Assembly: GCA_029785625.1 (NCBI GenBank)
Contig: JAFLZI010000001.1
Location: 1-64,000, forward strand
Reading direction: 5' to 3'
DNA length: 64,000 nucleotides
Source of the DNA: Nitrososphaerota archaeon
GTDB taxonomy: Archaea; Thermoproteota; Nitrososphaeria; Nitrososphaerales; UBA183
Shown here one piece after another: positions 1 through 8,662 of this stretch. The notes under the pieces were generated by a model. That model was given only the letters and a program-made list of their open reading frames with translations, did no database searches and had not been told where the DNA came from. The translations under genes and the position numbers were made by a program. Every line of letters starts with the position of its first letter. Position 1 is the stretch's first letter.

Positions 1-1
1 G

Positions 2-2245
2 GCCACCGTCAGGATCGACGCCATGGAGAAGGCGGCAGGCGAGACGAAGTACACGACCGACAACGTCCACGAGGACGCCCTCTACGTCAGGGTGGTCAGG
101 TCTCCGCACCCCCACGCCCTGATACGGCGCGTCGACGGCTCGTCGGCGGAGGGGGTCCAGGGGGTCGTCAAGGTCGTGACGGCGAGGGACGTCCCCGGCT
201 CTAACTACATCGGGTATGTGGTCCCAGACAGGCCCCTGCTCTGCCAAGACAAGGTGAGATTCGTGGGTGATTCGGTCGCGCTCGTGGTGGCCGACACCCC
301 GGAGTCCGCAGAGCTGGGGGTGAGGGAGGTGAAGGTCGAATACCAAGAGCTCCCCGCCGTCCTCGACCCCCGTGAAGCGCTTCGCGAGGGCGCCCCGCCG
401 ATACACCCGGGGGGGAACCTGACTGCGAGGCAGCTGGTCAGGAGGGGGGACGCCGTGAAGGGGCTCGCGGAGGCGGACTTCGTGCTGCGCGGGACCTACA
501 GCACCCCTGTCCAGGAGCAGGCATATCTGGAGACGGAGGCGGCCCTGGCCTACCCCCGCAGCAGGGGGGTAACGGTCCTTGGCTCCATGCAGAACCCGTT
601 CATGGTGAAGAAGGCTGTCGCGGCCGTGCTGGGGGGCGCGGCGCCCGACGTCCGCATCATACAGGCACCCACCGGGGGCGGGTTCGGAGGGAAACAGGAC
701 GCGCCGGACGAGGTCTGCTCGATGGCGGCCCTCGGCGCCTGGCTGACGAAGAAGCCCGCCCTCCTGGCGTTCTCCAGGAAGGAGTCGACGGCGTTCCACC
801 CCAAGCGCCACCCCATGGTCTTCGAAAGGGAGATGGGGGTCTCTTCCGACGGCAGAATAACGGCGGTCAGGGCCAACATACTCTCCGACGGCGGAGCCTA
901 CGCCTCCCTGAGCGAACGTGTGCTCTTCGTGGCTACCACGGTGGCTGCCGGCCCCTACGATGTGCCCAACGTGCATGTGGACGGCACGGTGGTCTACACC
1001 AATAACGTCCCCATGGGCGCCTTCAGGGGGTTCGGGAAGCCGCAGGCGGTCTTCGCCGCGGAACTGCAGATGGACGAAGCGGCGGAGAAGCTCCGGATGG
1101 ACCCCGCCGAGTTCAGGCTCCGCAACGTCCTCAGGAGCGGGTCGACCACCCCCACAGGGCAGGTCCTGACAGGCGGTGTCGGGCTGGAGGAGTGCCTTCT
1201 CCAGGCGAGGGCGGCGTCGGGGTGGGGGAGGAAGCGCGCGGCGGGGCGGGGGACGGGGGCGAAGCGGCGCGGGGTCGGCATGGCCTGCTCGATTCATCCC
1301 GAGGGGCTCACGGGGGAGGCGGATGCGGCGACGGCGTCGGTCGAGGTAACCTCCGACGGGCGCGTGATCGTGAGGACGAGCCTGACGGAGTACGGGCAGG
1401 GTATCCACACCGGCTTCGTCCGTATAGCTTCGAAGGTGCTGGGGACGAGCCCGAGGAGGGTGTCGATCGAGAACCCGGACACGGCCCTGGTCCCCGACAC
1501 CGGCCCTACCGTGGCTTCCCGGAGCACGGTCTTCGGAGGGAAAGCGGTCCTCCTCGCGGCGGAGAAGCTCAGAGGGACTCTGTCGAAGGTCGCGTCCGAG
1601 ATGCTCTCCTCTCCCGCCGAGGAGTTGGTCTTCGAGCGCGACGTGGTGAGGGGCCGGGAGGGAGAGGCGGGGTTCGATGAAGTCGTCTCCGAGTGCCTCA
1701 GGAGAGGGATCAAGCTGAACGAAGAAGGGAGAGTGGTGAAGCCGATGCCGTTCTGGGACAAAGAGGCCGGGCGCGGGGACCTGGCGCCCTCCTACTGCTT
1801 CGCCGTCCACGTGGCCGAGGTCGAGGTGGACGTGGAGACAGGGAAGGTGGACGTGGTGAACTACACCGCGGCCCACGAGTCCGGGAAGGTCATAGCCAGG
1901 GACCAGTTCGAGAGCCAGATCATCGGAGGGGTGGCCCAAGGGCTGGGGTACGCCCTAATGGAGGAGCTGATCATGAGCGGCGGGGTGATAAGGAACAAGA
2001 CGTTCCTCGACTACCACATCCCTACAGCGGCCGATGTCCCCGACGTCAAGGTCCTGGTGGTCGAGGAGCCCGACGAGTTCGGGCCCTTCGGGGCGAAGGG
2101 GATCGGAGAGGGGGGGCTAGAGCCTGTGGCCGGGGCGGTCGCCAACGCGCTCTACGACGCCCTCGGGTTCCCCATCCGCAGGTTCCCATTCACCCCCGAG
2201 AGAGTCTCGGACGCCATCGAGGAGAAAGGGAGGCGGGTGAGGTGA
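2..2245 (+). CDS. Xanthine dehydrogenase-family large (molybdopterin-binding) subunit, 5'-truncated by window
   Basis: Large subunit of a three-subunit molybdenum hydroxylase; with the next two genes it would oxidise a purine or another N-heterocycle. The frame is open to the window edge, and the residues before the first ATG (position 23) read ATVRIDAMEKAAGETKY, the usual N-terminal motif of this family, so the real start lies upstream. Visible family features are GGGFGGK (nt ~676-695), GAFRGFGKPQ (nt ~1017-1044) in place of the AYxCSFR of true CO dehydrogenases, and the C-terminal GAKGIGEGG with the conserved catalytic Glu (nt ~2092-2118). The following gene starts inside its stop codon, so the subunits are translationally coupled. 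Adenine deaminase and a second deaminase follow, which favours xanthine/hypoxanthine as substrate; that is inference from context. The exact substrate cannot be read from the sequence. Confidence 0.93.
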   Translation, partial: ATVRIDAMEKAAGETKYTTDNVHEDALYVRVVRSPHPHALIRRVDGSSAEGVQGVVKVVTARDVPGSNYIGYVVPDRPLLCQDKVRFVGDSVALVVADTPESAELGVREVKVEYQELPAVLDPREALREGAPPIHPGGNLTARQLVRRGDAVKGLAEADFVLRGTYSTPVQEQAYLETEAALAYPRSRGVTVLGSMQNPFMVKKAVAAVLGGAAPDVRIIQAPTGGGFGGKQDAPDEVCSMAALGAWLTKKPALLAFSRKESTAFHPKRHPMVFEREMGVSSDGRITAVRANILSDGGAYASLSERVLFVATTVAAGPYDVPNVHVDGTVVYTNNVPMGAFRGFGKPQAVFAAELQMDEAAEKLRMDPAEFRLRNVLRSGSTTPTGQVLTGGVGLEECLLQARAASGWGRKRAAGRGTGAKRRGVGMACSIHPEGLTGEADAATASVEVTSDGRVIVRTSLTEYGQGIHTGFVRIASKVLGTSPRRVSIENPDTALVPDTGPTVASRSTVFGGKAVLLAAEKLRGTLSKVASEMLSSPAEELVFERDVVRGREGEAGFDEVVSECLRRGIKLNEEGRVVKPMPFWDKEAGRGDLAPSYCFAVHVAEVEVDVETGKVDVVNYTAAHESGKVIARDQFESQIIGGVAQGLGYALMEELIMSGGVIRNKTFLDYHIPTAADVPDVKVLVVEEPDEFGPFGAKGIGEGGLEPVAGAVANALYDALGFPIRRFPFTPERVSDAIEEKGRRVR

Positions 2246-3135
2246 GGCCTTTCCAGTACCTGGCCCCTTTCCCGAGCTTCAGGTACCTGGCGCCGAAGAG
2301 CGTCGGAGAGCTGCTGGACTCCCTCGAAGTCGGGGGGGAGGGCTCGGTTGTCATAGCCGGCGGGACAGACCTTATGATGGCCCTGAAGGAGCGGACGACG
2401 ACTCCGGACGCGGTCATCGACATTAGCCGCCTCGGCAGGGAGCTGGGAGGGATACGAAAGGGCGGGGGAGCGCTGCGCATCGGCGCCCTGACGACCTTCG
2501 CGGAGATAGAGGCGAGCCAGCTTGTCGACAGGTTCGCGGAAGCGCTTAAGACAGCCGCGGCCAACGTGGGGACCCTCCAGATCAGGAACCTGGCCACCAT
2601 AGGTGGCAACCTCGCCACGGCCTCCCCGGCCGGAGACTCGGCCCCCCCTCTGATAGCCTTGGGGGCGCGCGTGAAGATTCTGAGCAGGTCGGGCGAGAGG
2701 ACGGTCCCTGTCGAGAGCTTCTTCAGGGGGGTCAAGAAGAACGCCCTCCTCAGGGGGGAGGTGGTGGCTGAGGTCGCCCTGCCGGCGCGGGAGGGGGTTT
2801 CGAGCGCCTGGGCGAGGGGGGCCGTGAGGAACGAGAACGCTCTGTCCACGGTCTCGGTGGCGGTCTCGGCGTCCATAGCTAACGGAAGGTTTGGGGAGAG
2901 CAGGGTGGCGCTAGGGGCGGTCGCGCCCACCCCGATGCTCGCGGAGAAGAGCTCCAAGCTGATGACGGAGGGGGATGCCACGGCAGAGAAGGCCGAGGAG
3001 GTCGCGGCGCTCGCCGCGGAGGAGGCAAGGCCGATAACAGACATAAGGGCTAGCGCCGCCTACAGGAAGCGCCTGGTCTTCGTGCTCACCAGGAGGCTCA
3101 TCGCGGGGCTCCTCTCGGAGGCGGGGGCCGCATGA
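2242..3135 (+). CDS. Xanthine dehydrogenase-family FAD-binding (medium) subunit
   Basis: FAD subunit that passes electrons from the molybdenum and Fe-S centres to an acceptor. The 297-aa reading starts at GTG 2242, overlapping the upstream stop (GTGA). The usual length for the family is about 280-300 aa. Conserved FAD-binding motifs are visible: AGGTDLMMALK near residue 35 and TIGGNLATASPAGD near residue 120. The C-terminal CO-dehydrogenase-flavoprotein domain ends in AYRKRLVFVLTRRL. The same frame is open upstream inside the large-subunit gene, but that stretch does not resemble the family. The 2Fe-2S gene overlaps its end by four bases. Gene order large-medium-small differs from coxMSL but is common in prokaryotic xdh loci. 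Confidence 0.94.
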   Translation: MRPFQYLAPFPSFRYLAPKSVGELLDSLEVGGEGSVVIAGGTDLMMALKERTTTPDAVIDISRLGRELGGIRKGGGALRIGALTTFAEIEASQLVDRFAEALKTAAANVGTLQIRNLATIGGNLATASPAGDSAPPLIALGARVKILSRSGERTVPVESFFRGVKKNALLRGEVVAEVALPAREGVSSAWARGAVRNENALSTVSVAVSASIANGRFGESRVALGAVAPTPMLAEKSSKLMTEGDATAEKAEEVAALAAEEARPITDIRASAAYRKRLVFVLTRRLIAGLLSEAGAA

Positions 3136-3638
3136 GCGGCAAGGTCAGGGCGAGGTTCAAGCTCAACGGTGAGGACGTGACTGCCGAGATGGAGCCGAAC
3201 CAGACTCTGTGCGACTACCTGCATGACGTGGCGGAGAAGACAGGGGTGAAGAAGGGGTGCGACACCGGCGAGTGCGGGGCGTGCACCGTCCTGATGGACG
3301 ACAAGCCGGTGACCTCATGCCTCGTCCTGGCGCCCCAGGTCGACGGCCGGGAGGTGGTCACGGTCGAGGGGCTCGGAACGAAGTCCCGGCCCAGCCCCGT
3401 CCAGTGGGCCTTCGTCGAATTGGACGCCGTCCAGTGCGGGTACTGCATCCCGGGGATGATCGTGACCCTGTCCTGGATACTCGAGCACGCGCCCCAGGCC
3501 TCCGACAGCGAGGTCAGGCGCCTGATGTCGGGGAACCTCTGCAGATGCACAGGTTACCTGCAGCAGGTCGAGGCGGTGAGGAGGGCCGCAAAGAGGGCGG
3601 CGGCCGGCGGCGCCCCGGAACCGCACGACATTTATTAG
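3132..3638 (+). CDS. Xanthine dehydrogenase-family 2Fe-2S subunit
   Basis: Small iron-sulfur subunit, 168 aa, the usual size. The plant-type ferredoxin cluster ligands are C43, C48, C51 and C63 (GCDTGECGACTVL then TSC). The second cluster, in the helical domain, uses C102 and C105 (CGYCIPGM) and C137 and C139 (NLCRCTGY). All eight ligands are present, so the subunit should be functional. It starts with an ATGA overlap with the FAD subunit and ends in TAG, 22 bp before the adenine deaminase gene. It completes a full heterotrimeric molybdenum hydroxylase in one operon. No molybdopterin-cytosine maturation gene (mocA or xdhC-like) is seen downstream. Confidence 0.96.
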   Translation: MSGKVRARFKLNGEDVTAEMEPNQTLCDYLHDVAEKTGVKKGCDTGECGACTVLMDDKPVTSCLVLAPQVDGREVVTVEGLGTKSRPSPVQWAFVELDAVQCGYCIPGMIVTLSWILEHAPQASDSEVRRLMSGNLCRCTGYLQQVEAVRRAAKRAAAGGAPEPHDIY

Positions 3639-3660
3639 CCTCTGGCTAGAGCGGCCGTCA

Positions 3661-5442
3661 ATGGCCGTCGGGGTGCGCGAGTACGTCGAGGCGGCCCTGG
3701 GGAAGCGCCCGCTGACGCTGCTCATTAGAGGGGCGAAGCTGGTTAACGTGAACACGGGGGAGATATACCCAGCCTCCATAGGCTCCTACGGGGACAGGAT
3801 AGTCTACGTCGGCCCCGGCGGGAGGGCCCCGCCCGCCGAGGATGTCATCGACGCCAGGGGGGCCTACGCCCTCCCCGGCTTCATAGACACCCACCTGCAT
3901 GTGGAGAGCACGATGCTGACGCCGGCGAGGTTCGCGGAGGCGGTCATCCCCCACGGAACGACCACGGCGTTCGCCGACCCCCACGAGATCGCCAACGTCC
4001 TCGGCAAGGACGGGGTGAGGATGATGGTGGAGAACGCGAAGGGGCTTCCGATGAAGCTGTACTTCCTGGCGCCCACCTGCGTCCCCGAGTCGCCGGCTGT
4101 CACATCGGGAGCCGAGATATCCCCCGCCGACGTCGCGGAGATGGTCTCCTGGGAAGGCGTCGCGGGGCTGGGGGAGGTGATGGACTTCGACGCCGTTCTC
4201 GCCATGACCCCCAAGATGGAGGAGATACTGGAGATAGGGCGGAGGCTCGGGCTGCTCATCGACGGCCACAGTCCCCTGCTCTCCGGCCGGGAGTTGTCGG
4301 GGTACATGGCCGCCGGCCCCGACTCGGACCACGAGAACTTTACTGTGGAGTCGATGCTGGAGAAGCTCCGCGCCGGGATGTACGTGAAGCTCCGGCCACC
4401 GTACGTCGCGAACACCAGGAAGTTCGTCGCCGCCCTGAAGGAGCTGCCCACGCCCTGGAATGTCATCATGGTCACGGACGACGTGATGCCCGACAACCTG
4501 GAACGGCTGGGTCACCTAGACTACAACTGCAGGTCGTTCATAGAGGCAGGGATGGACCCCATTGAGGCGATCAGGAGCTGCACGCTCAGGCCCGCGCAGC
4601 ACGTCAGGATGCCCCAGCTGGGGGCCCTGTCCCCGGGGAAGGCGGCCGACGTAGTCCTCGTCGACAACCTGAAGAGGCTCAGGGTCCAGGCCGTGGTCTC
4701 GGACGGGGTCCTGGTCGCAAGGGGAGGGAAGATGCTGTCGCGGTGGGCCCCCAGGCCCTTTGGCAGGAGGGCCCTGGACACCATGAAGACCGGGACGCTC
4801 GGCCCCGACGACTTCGTGGTGAAGCCCCCGGTGGCGGACGGGGCGCTGACCGTCAACGCCATAGACTTCGGCCTTGTCCGGTCGCCCAAAGACCCCGCCG
4901 AGGCTTTCATGGAGTCCGTGCTCACCACACTGACCAGGGCTGAGGTGAGGGCGGAGGGGGGCCTCCTGAAGCTCGACGACCTGGCGGTGGTGCTTGTCTT
5001 TGACAGGCACCGCGGCGTCAAGCGGCGCTCCTTCGGCTTCGCCAGGAACCTCATGAAGAGGGGCGCCATCGCCTCGTCTGTGGCCCACGACGGACACAAC
5101 CTGGTCGTGATGGGGAAGGACCAGAGGGACATGCAGGCCGCCGCGGAGATGGTCACGAGGGGGAAGGGCGGAATCGCCGCCGTCGACTCGAAGCCCCTCG
5201 CCTTCGTGGACCTCCCCGTGGCCGGGCTGATGTCGGAGGAGGGGCTGGGCGAGGTCTCGAAGAAGATGAGGGGGCTGAGGTCAGCGTTCAAGAAGATGGG
5301 GGTCATAGACCACCCCTACATGCCGGTTGTGGCGCTCCTGACGCTGTCGGTCATACCTCACGCGAGGATCACGGACAAAGGCGTCTATGATGTGGACGGC
5401 CGGCGGTTCGTGGAGCCGTTCATCCCCGGTGAGAACCCTTAG
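3661..5442 (+). CDS. ade: Adenine deaminase
   Basis: Deaminates adenine to hypoxanthine, the entry step for purine salvage or degradation. The 593-aa protein has the amidohydrolase architecture of the Ade family: metal motif DTHLHVEST near residue 78, GLGEVMDF near 170, DGHSPLLSG near 200, SDHE near 222, and TDD near 268 for the catalytic Asp. A C-terminal adenine-deaminase domain of about 170 residues follows the barrel. The length matches typical Ade (550-600 aa). It lies 22 bp downstream of the molybdoenzyme operon and probably belongs to it, so adenine to hypoxanthine to xanthine can be made by neighbouring products. The ATG start is consistent with the conserved N-terminal ORF boundary. 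Confidence 0.95.
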   Translation: MAVGVREYVEAALGKRPLTLLIRGAKLVNVNTGEIYPASIGSYGDRIVYVGPGGRAPPAEDVIDARGAYALPGFIDTHLHVESTMLTPARFAEAVIPHGTTTAFADPHEIANVLGKDGVRMMVENAKGLPMKLYFLAPTCVPESPAVTSGAEISPADVAEMVSWEGVAGLGEVMDFDAVLAMTPKMEEILEIGRRLGLLIDGHSPLLSGRELSGYMAAGPDSDHENFTVESMLEKLRAGMYVKLRPPYVANTRKFVAALKELPTPWNVIMVTDDVMPDNLERLGHLDYNCRSFIEAGMDPIEAIRSCTLRPAQHVRMPQLGALSPGKAADVVLVDNLKRLRVQAVVSDGVLVARGGKMLSRWAPRPFGRRALDTMKTGTLGPDDFVVKPPVADGALTVNAIDFGLVRSPKDPAEAFMESVLTTLTRAEVRAEGGLLKLDDLAVVLVFDRHRGVKRRSFGFARNLMKRGAIASSVAHDGHNLVVMGKDQRDMQAAAEMVTRGKGGIAAVDSKPLAFVDLPVAGLMSEEGLGEVSKKMRGLRSAFKKMGVIDHPYMPVVALLTLSVIPHARITDKGVYDVDGRRFVEPFIPGENP

Positions 5443-5453
5443 ATTGTGAAGCG

Positions 5454-6842
5454 ATGGGGGCTCCCGCCTTGGGTTCTGTGCTGATAGAAGGGGGGACCGT
5501 GGTGACCATGGACCGCGGCCGCAGGACACTGGAGGACGCCTCCGTGCTCGTGGAGGACGGAAAGGTCGCGGCGGTGGGACGGCGGGACTCGGTCGGAGGG
5601 AAGCGGGCGGAGGAGAGGATAGACGCCCGAGGGATGGCGGTGATACCGGGCCTCGTGGACACACACTTGCACCTGGCCCAGAGCCTGATTAGAGGGTACG
5701 CGGACGACCTCTCGCTGATCGGGTGGTTGAGGGAGCGGGTCTGGCCGATGCAGGGGAACTTCACGAAGGAAGACGGGAGGGCGAGCGCCCGGCTCTCCCT
5801 GCTCGAGATGATGAAGAGCGGCACCACCTCGTTCGTCGGGGTGGACGTGGTCTCCAGGTACGGGTTCGAGGGGATAGCGGAGGAGGTCTCCGCGTCTGGG
5901 ATGAGGGGGGCACTCGCGAAATCGATAATGGACAGCGGGAGCTACGGCGGGGAGAGGCGCATAATGCACCCCGGGCTGATCGAGGAAAGAGCGGAGTCCC
6001 TGGCGGAAGCGAAGTCCATGGCCGGGAGATGGAACGGGGTCAGGGACGGCCGGGTGAAAATCTGGCTCGCGCCCCGCTCCTTGGGAGGGTGTAGCCGCGG
6101 CCTCTACGAAGAGGTGGCCGAACTAGCTGTCGGCCTGAAGACGGGTGTCACCATGCACCTGGCCGAGGTCAAGGAGGACGTCAGGTACGCCAAGGAGGCG
6201 TTCGGGATGACCCCGGTCGAGTTCGCGGAAGCCGTCGGCCTCGCGGGGCCGCACGTCCTCTTCGCGCACATGGTCTGGGCAGACGACAGGGAGATCGGCC
6301 GGCTGGCCGCGACGAAGACGAACGTGGCGCACAACCCTTCGTCCAACCTCAAGCTGGCGTCGGGGGTCCCCCGGGTCCCGGAGATGCTCGAAGCGGGGGT
6401 GAACGTCGGCCTCGGGTGCGACGGGGCGCCGTGCAACAACAGCTACGACATGGTCAGGGAGATGAAGCTCGCGGCCGTCATCCAGAAGGCGAGGCTCCTC
6501 GACCCGACGGCTATGCCCGCGCAGAGGGTGCTCGAGATGGCCACCATCGGCGGGGCCAGGGCCATGGGGATGGAGAAGGACGTGGGCTCAATCGAGGTAG
6601 GGAAGAGGGCGGACCTGGTGCTGGTCGACCTCCGCAAGCCCCACCTCACCCCCCACCCGAATGTCGTCTCAAGCATCGTCTATTCGGCGATGGGGAGCGA
6701 CGTGGACACGGTGATGGTGGAGGGCAAGGTGATAGTGAAGGGGGGGTCGAGCCTGACCCTCGACGAAGCCGCCGTGGTGCGCGAGGCCAGCGAGAGGGCC
6801 GCCGGGCTGGCGGAGCGGAGCGGCATAAGGGCGGGGGACTAA
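5454..6842 (+). CDS. Amidohydrolase, nucleobase/adenosine-type deaminase (guanine deaminase or MTA/SAH deaminase-like)
   Basis: Member of the TRZ/ATZ amidohydrolase group, 462 aa. It shows the metal-binding HLHL in GLVDTHLHLAQSLIRG (residue ~65), MHLAEVKED (~225), HNPSSNLKLASG (~285) and GCDGAPCNNSYDM (~320), which provide the HxH, His, His and Asp ligands of a mononuclear metal deaminase. The C-terminal GKRADLVLVDL closes the composite beta-domain. The family includes guanine deaminase, SAH/MTA deaminase and chlorohydrolases; sequence alone does not separate them. Guanine deaminase would supply xanthine to the upstream molybdoenzyme, so that is my preferred guess. It starts 11 bp after ade, and so lies in the same operon. 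Confidence 0.85.
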   Translation: MGAPALGSVLIEGGTVVTMDRGRRTLEDASVLVEDGKVAAVGRRDSVGGKRAEERIDARGMAVIPGLVDTHLHLAQSLIRGYADDLSLIGWLRERVWPMQGNFTKEDGRASARLSLLEMMKSGTTSFVGVDVVSRYGFEGIAEEVSASGMRGALAKSIMDSGSYGGERRIMHPGLIEERAESLAEAKSMAGRWNGVRDGRVKIWLAPRSLGGCSRGLYEEVAELAVGLKTGVTMHLAEVKEDVRYAKEAFGMTPVEFAEAVGLAGPHVLFAHMVWADDREIGRLAATKTNVAHNPSSNLKLASGVPRVPEMLEAGVNVGLGCDGAPCNNSYDMVREMKLAAVIQKARLLDPTAMPAQRVLEMATIGGARAMGMEKDVGSIEVGKRADLVLVDLRKPHLTPHPNVVSSIVYSAMGSDVDTVMVEGKVIVKGGSSLTLDEAAVVREASERAAGLAERSGIRAGD

Positions 6843-6961
6843 CTAGGCCGGGCCTGGCAGGACGGAGGGCGCGCCGAGGGGGGTCGCGCCTGCTCGGGAG
6901 CCGGAGGGGCGCCCAAGACGGACAGGGGGCCTAATCGGAGGGAACCGCCGCCGAGCCTCAG

Positions 6962-7945
6962 CTATCCGGGCTCCTTCCGACCCTTCTCCCTCGGGGTCGG
7001 GTCCGCGGTGATCCGGGTCCCCGAACCCCCTTCAAGCGCCTCGGCTCCCTTCCTGAACGAGGCTATGACCCCGAGAGCGCCTCCCCGCTCGACGAACCGG
7101 ACGCAGGCGAGCACCTTGGGGCCCATGCTGCCGGCCGGGAAGTGTCCTTCGCCGGCGTGCCGCCGGGCTTCAGTCGCCGTCATCCTGTCGATCCCCCTCT
7201 CGCCTGGCTTTCCGTAGCTGAGCTTGACCTTCTCCACGTCCGTGAGGATGAGGAGGGCATCGGCGTCCACCGCCTCGGCGAGCTTCTCGGCCGCCAGGTC
7301 CTTGTCCACGACCGCGTCGACCCCCCGCAGCCTCCCCCGGCGGTCGGGGACTACGGGTACCCCACCTCCCCCGGAGGCGACGACTATGGCCCCCGACCTG
7401 ACCAGGGTCGAAATCGCCCCCGCCTCGACAATCCCTATGGGCTCGGGGGAGGGGACGACCCTCCGGAAGGCTCTCGCGCCGCGGGGCTTCACGCGCCTGA
7501 TGACATACCCCCTCTCCTTGGCGAGCCTCTTCGCGGTCCCCTGGTCGTAGAACGGGCCTATCGGCTTGGTCGGGTCCCCGAACGCCCCGTCTTTGGCATC
7601 GACCAGCACCTGAGTCACGACGGAGACCACCGGGCGGGCGATCGAGCACTCCTTCAGGGCGTTCCCGATCTCCCTCTGCAGGAGATAGCCGATCTGACCC
7701 TGGGTCATAGAGTCCAGGACGTGCAGAGGCTGAGGGGGGACGTCAGCTGCCGACAGCTCCTGCTGCAGCGCCAGGTTTCCGACCTGCGGGCCGTTCCCAT
7801 GGGTGAGGACGACCTGGTGGCCCGCCTTGACAATCTCGAGGATCTGCCGCGATGCCGCGAGCGCGTTCCGGACCTGGGCCGCGTACACCCCCTGCCGCGT
7901 TTTGCCGTCGAGCGCGTTCCCCCCCAGGGCGACGACGACCCTCAA
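6962..7945 (-). CDS. arcC: Carbamate kinase
   Basis: Catalyses ATP plus carbamate to ADP plus carbamoyl phosphate; catabolically it runs in reverse to make ATP. Amino-acid-kinase fold: VVVALGGNAL at the N-terminus, THGNGPQVGNL near residue 50, VASGGGGVPV near 210 and DKDLAAEKLA, with the C-terminal GSMGPKV. The frame is open for 52 more codons upstream, but those codons have no family resemblance and run toward an insertion-sequence remnant. I therefore place the start at TTG 7945, with GGAG nine bases ahead; this gives 327 aa against a usual length of about 310-315. Convergent with the purine genes. Carbamoyl phosphate is a known end product of purine fermentation through allantoin, so it may serve that pathway (inference). 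Confidence 0.93.
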   Translation of the reverse strand: MRVVVALGGNALDGKTRQGVYAAQVRNALAASRQILEIVKAGHQVVLTHGNGPQVGNLALQQELSAADVPPQPLHVLDSMTQGQIGYLLQREIGNALKECSIARPVVSVVTQVLVDAKDGAFGDPTKPIGPFYDQGTAKRLAKERGYVIRRVKPRGARAFRRVVPSPEPIGIVEAGAISTLVRSGAIVVASGGGGVPVVPDRRGRLRGVDAVVDKDLAAEKLAEAVDADALLILTDVEKVKLSYGKPGERGIDRMTATEARRHAGEGHFPAGSMGPKVLACVRFVERGGALGVIASFRKGAEALEGGSGTRITADPTPREKGRKEPG

Positions 7946-7960
7946 GCGGTGGAGCTCCAG

Positions 7961-8492
7961 GGGCCTGTCATTGCTGACGGTGCGTCTTCTTTGATAGTTA
8001 AGCCCTTGTCGCGGCTGCGTTGGCTCTGTCCCGTATTCTTGGTGGTTCATGAGGCTGTCCCGCCTTTGGTGGTGAGTGCGCCTCTCATCAGCGAGAGCCA
8101 TTTGTTTTCTCCTTCCACCACCAAGCCCGCCCTCTGCGCGGGAGTCTGCCCCTCTAAGGCTTGGTGGGGCTTGACGAAGTTATAGTGAATCCTCGCCCCT
8201 TCCGCGAGAGGGGCCTTCATGCTCTTCCAACCCCTCTGAACCTTCACCCTCTCATGTAGCGTCCCGTTCAGCCTCTCAATCCGGTTGTTGTGGGCGTGGG
8301 GCTTCCCGACCCCCTCCGCGCGACCAACTCCGGCAACCTTGTACAGGAGAAGATAGTCGGCCAGGACATACCTGTCGTGGAGTCTCAGAGGCCTGAGCGG
8401 CTCCCGCTCGACCTTCAGGCCGAACTCCATCTCCGCTCTGACAGGATAGCCGTGGCCTACAGGAAGTGGCTCGGGGGACTGGGCCTGTCATT
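7961..8492. mobile_element. Insertion-sequence remnant bounded by a 12-bp direct repeat
   Basis: A segment of about 530 bp between arcC and tRNA-Thr holds only the C-terminal part of a DDE transposase. The word gggcctgtcatt occurs exactly at 7961-7972 and again in the same orientation at 8481-8492, flanking it. This may be a target-site duplication or the trace of a recombination between copies. I could not find convincing terminal inverted repeats. Its position beside a tRNA gene is typical of insertion hot spots. The element is not autonomous. Confidence 0.5.
8047..8487 (-). pseudogene. DDE/rve-type transposase, C-terminal fragment
   Basis: Residue of an integrase-core transposase. The frame runs from just after an in-frame stop (8490-8488) to the stop at 8047. 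It includes DRYVLADYLLLYKVAG, then HNNRIERLNGTLHERVKVQRG, in which the Glu of NRIERLN is the third member of the DDE triad, followed by HYNFVKPHQALEGQTPAQRAG, a hallmark of archaeal rve-type transposases. The first two catalytic Asp residues and the DNA-binding N-terminus are missing, so it cannot transpose. The ATG at 8430 is internal to the domain. The exact IS family cannot be fixed without a search. Confidence 0.8.
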
Positions 8493-8536
8493 CGGGACCG
8501 CATAGAAAGACTCCAAACCCTACCGTGGCAGGAGAG

Positions 8537-8610
8537 AGCCAGCGGCGAGCATCGATCTCGCGACCTTTCGCTTACGAGGCGAACGCTCTACCAGGCTGAG
8601 CTACGCTGGC
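8537..8610 (-). tRNA. tRNA-Thr (anticodon CGU)
   Basis: The minus strand folds into a cloverleaf: acceptor GCCAGCG/CGCTGGC (perfect 7 bp), D-arm GCTC/GAGC, anticodon stem TTCGC/GCGAA with loop CTCGTAA (anticodon CGT), and T-stem GCGAG/CTCGC. The T-loop ATCGATG is slightly unusual, since TTCGANT would be expected. The discriminator is T. No intron, and CCA is not encoded. It lies between the IS remnant and a threonine-synthase-type gene. Confidence 0.9.
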
Positions 8611-8662
8611 TCGGGTTCGGCCCCTCTCGTCATGCAATAAAGCCTTGACCTGGATACAGGGC

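Noticed and set aside
7946..8101. N-terminal extension of carbamate kinase up to 8101
   Set aside because: The 52 extra residues have no family resemblance and overlap the transposase reading frame; TTG 7945 with a GGAG ahead restores normal length.
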